A stretch of DNA of 64,000 bases from Aquabacterium sp029268225 (GTDB lineage: Bacteria; Pseudomonadota; Gammaproteobacteria; Burkholderiales; Burkholderiaceae_C), in contig NZ_JBBEYB010000010.1 of NCBI RefSeq assembly GCF_037482285.1, positions 1 to 64,000 on the forward strand, written 5' to 3'. A model generated the notes under the pieces. The model was given only the letters and a program-made list of their open reading frames with translations, was not told the origin of the DNA and did not search any database. The position numbers were made by a program, and so were the translations under genes. Each line of letters opens with the position of its first letter. The stretch's first letter is position 1. This document shows, piece after piece, positions 60,926-64,000 of this stretch.

Positions 60926-61110
60926 GGATCTGCTGCGAAATTGTCACAAGTTCGCGCAAAACCGTGATTTTTTGTTGCGCCCATACAGCAGGCTTTGTGC
61001 CCAGACGTAAGTTCTCAAGGCAAAGTTGGCTCATCCCGCAAAGGGGGGTGATCAGACATCCGTCCCCATTTGCGACTCACAGACTTGATCCCGTGTACCA
61101 AGGAGTCACA

Positions 61111-62157
61111 ATGCCCCGTTCCTCTTCTGCCTCGTCGTTCTACCGCGCCCCGCTGAAGGCGTCTGCCCTGGTGCTGGCCCTGGCCGCTGCCACCAGCGCC
61201 ATGGCCGCTGAAAACGGTAACCAACGTTACTCCGCCGGTATCGGTGGCAGCGACATGACCACGCCCGTGGTGCCAGGTTTGTACTTCCAGGCACCGATGG
61301 TGAAGTACCACGCTGACAAGATCAAAGGCAACGATGGTAAGCAACTGACCAATTATGTGAACCCGGCTTACCGTGCCAAGGTGTCTATTGACGCCGACAC
61401 CTATGCCGTTTTGCCTCGCTTGACCTACATCAGCAGCCATCATTTTTTGGGTGCCAACGTGGGCGTGACCGCCATGCTGCCTATCGTAAAGCGTAAGGCG
61501 ACTTTCGGCCTGACGACTGGTAACGCCACTGTGGACGGGCTGGCGGGCCTGTCTTCGGTGGCCGCAGGAATGAGCGGCTCCGAAACTGGCATTGCTGACC
61601 TGGAGATTTCGCCGGTCATGCACTGGGAAATCGGGGATCACCAGTCGGTCACCTTTGCACCGACCGTCGTGATGCCCCTGGGCGACTTCAAGGCCACTCA
61701 GCGCGTGAACACGGGCTTCGGCGACTACTACACCTTCCGTCCGTCCGTGCAATACGCTTTCATCGGCGATGGCTGGGACCTGGGCGGCCGTGCCGTGATG
61801 TCGTTCAACACCCGCAACAAGGACACGGGCTATTACAGCGGCAAGATCTTCAACTTTGACTGGCAGGCGATGGCCTTCGTGTCGGAGGACATTCGCGTTG
61901 GCGTGCAGGGTTACTTCGTGCGACAGCTTCAAGCGGACACCCTGACTCCGGCGCCGACCCTGGCCAATGCGATGACGCAGAAAATGCTGGCGGACCAGCA
62001 GGGCAACAAGGCCAGCGTCAACGCCATCGGCCCTGCCGTCGCCTGGTTGATGAACGGCGGTGAAATGCTGATCGAAGGCAAGTTCATCAAGGAATTCGGT
62101 GCCAAGAACCGCACCGAAGGTCAGGCCTTCTGGCTGACCATTTCCAAGCCCCTGTGA
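61111..62157 (+). CDS. MetA/SphA-like outer-membrane transporter family protein
   Basis: The 348-residue protein has a signal peptide (ending about TSAMAAENG) and the VPGLYFQAPM stretch and alternating hydrophobic beta strands of the MetA-pathway phenol-degradation/SphA outer-membrane family, ending in a C-terminal aromatic-rich strand. Such proteins form channels for hydrophobic compounds. AAGGAG 8 bases before ATG 61111 supports the start; the frame upstream is not family-like. The next gene (chalcone-isomerase-fold) follows at 32 bases. Confidence 0.85.
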   Translation: MPRSSSASSFYRAPLKASALVLALAAATSAMAAENGNQRYSAGIGGSDMTTPVVPGLYFQAPMVKYHADKIKGNDGKQLTNYVNPAYRAKVSIDADTYAVLPRLTYISSHHFLGANVGVTAMLPIVKRKATFGLTTGNATVDGLAGLSSVAAGMSGSETGIADLEISPVMHWEIGDHQSVTFAPTVVMPLGDFKATQRVNTGFGDYYTFRPSVQYAFIGDGWDLGGRAVMSFNTRNKDTGYYSGKIFNFDWQAMAFVSEDIRVGVQGYFVRQLQADTLTPAPTLANAMTQKMLADQQGNKASVNAIGPAVAWLMNGGEMLIEGKFIKEFGAKNRTEGQAFWLTISKPL

Positions 62158-62189
62158 TCTTGCCCCCTTTCTGTCTGGAGGTATGACCC

Positions 62190-62837
62190 ATGCACGATGA
62201 ACGTCAAAAGCCGGAAGCCATCAACACCCTGCGTCGCCAGTTGACCATGGGTGCAGCGGTTTCGACGCTCCTGCCTTGGGCCGCACCGGCCATGGCTCAG
62301 CAAGCGTCCTTGGAGGGGGTCGATCTGGCCCCGACCGTGACCGCCTACGGCCAAAAGCTGGTGCTCAATGGCTCTGCCGTGCGCAAGCGCGGCTACTTCA
62401 AGGCCGACGTCACGGCCTTGTATCTGCCCGAGAAGATGTCCTCGCCCGATGCCATCTACAAGCTCGATGGCGTGCGTCGCATCCAGCTCAACATCTTGCG
62501 TCGGTTCACATCGTCCACGATCACGCGCATCTTCCTGGCCGACTTCAAGGAGGCTGCCACCGAGGAAGAATTCAAGCGTCTGATTGGCCCGATCGGGCAG
62601 ATCGGCGCCGCGTACGCCAACGTCAAGGAAGTCGTCAAGGGCGATGTGGTGAACCTGGATTGGGTGCCCGGCCGTGGCTGGTTGGCCACTCACAATGGGA
62701 AATCGCTCAACGAAGTGGATGGCAAGCCGCTGGTCATCAAGGACGAACTGGCCTACCAGATCTACATGCGCATGTACATTGGTCAAGGCGCACCGGCCGA
62801 TCTCCGCAATGGTCTGCTTGGGCTGACCAAGGGCTGA
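62190..62837 (+). CDS. Chalcone isomerase-family periplasmic protein
   Basis: The 215-residue protein has an N-terminal signal with the pair LRRQLTMGAA, which could be Tat type, then the chalcone-isomerase-like fold (KADVTALYLPEK, FTSSTITRIFL, WVPGRGW). Bacterial members are mostly not flavonoid enzymes and their function is unknown; related proteins bind fatty acids. The GGAGG ribosome-binding site lies before ATG 62190, and it is probably co-transcribed with the outer-membrane protein. Confidence 0.85.
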   Translation: MHDERQKPEAINTLRRQLTMGAAVSTLLPWAAPAMAQQASLEGVDLAPTVTAYGQKLVLNGSAVRKRGYFKADVTALYLPEKMSSPDAIYKLDGVRRIQLNILRRFTSSTITRIFLADFKEAATEEEFKRLIGPIGQIGAAYANVKEVVKGDVVNLDWVPGRGWLATHNGKSLNEVDGKPLVIKDELAYQIYMRMYIGQGAPADLRNGLLGLTKG

Positions 62838-62859
62838 TCGGACTTGACTGCCGCGCTGC

Positions 62860-64000
62860 TCAGCGAGTGGCGCGGTAGTGTGCCTCCAACATAGGGGGCA
62901 AGGGCGTGTCGAGCAGGCATGCACACATGCGCAAGGCATCGGCGCTGTCGTCGCTGAGCAAGCCCTGAGGGCTGTGGTTGAAAGCTTCTTCCACCCAGGC
63001 TTTCACCAAAATCGCGCGCAACACCCAACTCAATTCCTGTACCGCCGACAAGGCATGTACCAGGCCATCCGCATCAGGGGGCGTGGGCATCAAGCTCGCC
63101 GCGGTGTCTTCGCCGCAGCGTTGCATCACCTGGTCGTACCAGACCTGCGAAGCGGGGTGTACGCCATCTGCGCGCTCCGGCATCGGAATGAAGCGCGCCA
63201 GATAGGAGCTCAGGGCGGAGACGTGGCTGCGATCGGCGTCCGGCAGTGTCGCGATGTCGGCATGATGGTGGGTGACTGGCAAAATCAGGGGCGCGCCGCC
63301 CGGTTGTCCGTTGAGGCGATGTCGCAGGGTCAGCCACCACAGTCGGTCGCGAGGACTGATGCGGCCGTCGGCGCGCAGCAGTTCACGGGCGTCCTGCACC
63401 ACCTGGCGTCGGGCTTCAATCGGTGCCGATGCCAACTGGGCCGTCACGCGCTCGAATTCGGGCATGCGGTGCTGGGGGAGCAGCGATTGCACGTCTTCCA
63501 AAATCCGGGCACCGTGCGTCAAGGCCTGGCAGCGCACCTCCCACCAGCGGCGCTCCGAGGCGTTGCCCGCGTCCATCATCAAGGCCAGAAGCAGCAGGCG
63601 TTGCTCGGTCGGTCCTTGCAGGCGTTGAAGTCGGGCAAGGCTCTCACGGTCAGCATGTGCGCGGGCTTGCCAACCCTCGCTGTGGGCCTGAATCAGATCA
63701 TGCTGGGCGCCTCCCGAGGGCCCGGGTGAGACCGAGCCACCCCAGGCCACTGCGGCATCGGCAGCCAGAGCGCCCTCGGGCAAAGAGGCCAGGCGAGGAC
63801 GCCGGGGCTCGGACACGTCTTCGCGCAACAGGCGTGCGGGCAGCGGGGGCAAAACCGTCCCGCAGACGCGCCGGATGCGTTCACTCAGGCGCGGATGACA
63901 GGCGAGCAAATGGGTTTGTCCAGGCTCGTGCATGAGCATGGCTGCAACCATTTCAGCCGCGGGATGCTGCATGCGTCCCGCCAGCAGCTTCTGGTCGTGC
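62860..64000 (-). CDS. Probable M48-family peptidase, C-terminal part (cut by window end)
   Basis: The minus-strand frame is open to the window end, so the gene starts outside. The visible 380 residues begin AGRMQHPAAEMVAAMLM and include the HPRLSERIRRVCG stretch typical of the end of M48 zinc protease catalytic domains, followed by a long helical C-terminal region of unknown role. The zinc-binding HExxH is not visible. The start ATG at 63972 would be internal. M48 assignment is based on one motif and family context. Confidence 0.55.
   Translation of the reverse strand, partial: HDQKLLAGRMQHPAAEMVAAMLMHEPGQTHLLACHPRLSERIRRVCGTVLPPLPARLLREDVSEPRRPRLASLPEGALAADAAVAWGGSVSPGPSGGAQHDLIQAHSEGWQARAHADRESLARLQRLQGPTEQRLLLLALMMDAGNASERRWWEVRCQALTHGARILEDVQSLLPQHRMPEFERVTAQLASAPIEARRQVVQDARELLRADGRISPRDRLWWLTLRHRLNGQPGGAPLILPVTHHHADIATLPDADRSHVSALSSYLARFIPMPERADGVHPASQVWYDQVMQRCGEDTAASLMPTPPDADGLVHALSAVQELSWVLRAILVKAWVEEAFNHSPQGLLSDDSADALRMCACLLDTPLPPMLEAHYRATR

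Noticed and set aside
1..64000. CRISPR arrays, rRNA genes, intact tRNA genes, prophage structural genes
   Set aside because: No spaced repeat arrays, rRNA-like sequence, full cloverleaf or phage head/tail genes were seen in reading the window.

Overview
The window is GC-rich DNA from a betaproteobacterium, most likely order Burkholderiales. This rests on the gene families and their arrangement: an exosortase B / EpsDFG polysaccharide locus, an EIIA(Man)-HPr pair, a YhdP-DUF4197-TlpA neighbourhood, GlnE, and an NsrR/YtfE pair. I cannot name the genus from sequence alone. No rRNA gene, intact tRNA or CRISPR array was seen.

Layout. 1-1776 is a mobile-DNA scar: the right end of an IS21-family element (istA tail, istB, terminal repeats) sits inside a P4-type integrase. 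Next to the integrase is a hairpin that looks like a serine tRNA reduced to its acceptor stem, with a promoter-like sequence and a terminator. 1826-6215 is a fatty-acid/acyl-CoA degradation operon (acyl-CoA dehydrogenase, thiolase, SDR) with a divergent AraC-type regulator. 6316-22137 is housekeeping and stress DNA: TrkA/TrkH potassium uptake, a TRIC-like channel, a chloramphenicol-acetyltransferase-like protein, a secreted-repeat lipoprotein, a P2-type cation ATPase, an NsrR-like regulator divergent from a YtfE iron-sulfur repair protein around a 23-bp palindrome, two PiT phosphate transporters (one with a DUF47 partner), and a His/Met-rich LTxxQ periplasmic protein followed by a two-component system.

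22157-50810 is a large surface-polysaccharide region. It supplies UDP-glucuronate (Ugd) and probably UDP-galacturonate (epimerase), a sugar-1-phosphate nucleotidyltransferase, dTDP-L-rhamnose (RfbBDAC), GDP-L-fucose (Gmd, Fcl) and, unexpectedly, a complete-looking polyprenyl-phosphoryl-D-arabinose module (HAD-UbiA fusion, DprE1-like, DprE2-like, with a flippase-like membrane protein upstream). Assembly genes follow: WecG-type transferase, exosortase B plus EpsI, Wzx- and Wzy-like proteins, three more glycosyltransferases, a secreted beta-helix protein and an acyltransferase, then EpsG (kinase-like, with an MshEN-like N-terminus), EpsF (Wzz-like) and EpsD (prolyl isomerase) on the other strand. 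The priming glycosyltransferase, the outer-membrane export protein and any PEP-CTERM substrate are not in the window.

50993-64000 returns to core genes: GlnE, the giant AsmA-like YhdP, DUF4197, a TlpA-like lipoprotein, a small lipoprotein, EIIA(Man) and HPr without an adjacent ptsI, an outer-membrane MetA/SphA-like protein, a chalcone-isomerase-fold protein, and the C-terminal part of a probable M48 peptidase cut by the window edge. The strongest leads for new biology are the arabinose-donor module inside an exosortase-B locus, the MshEN-kinase fusion, and the acceptor-stem-only tRNA-like locus.
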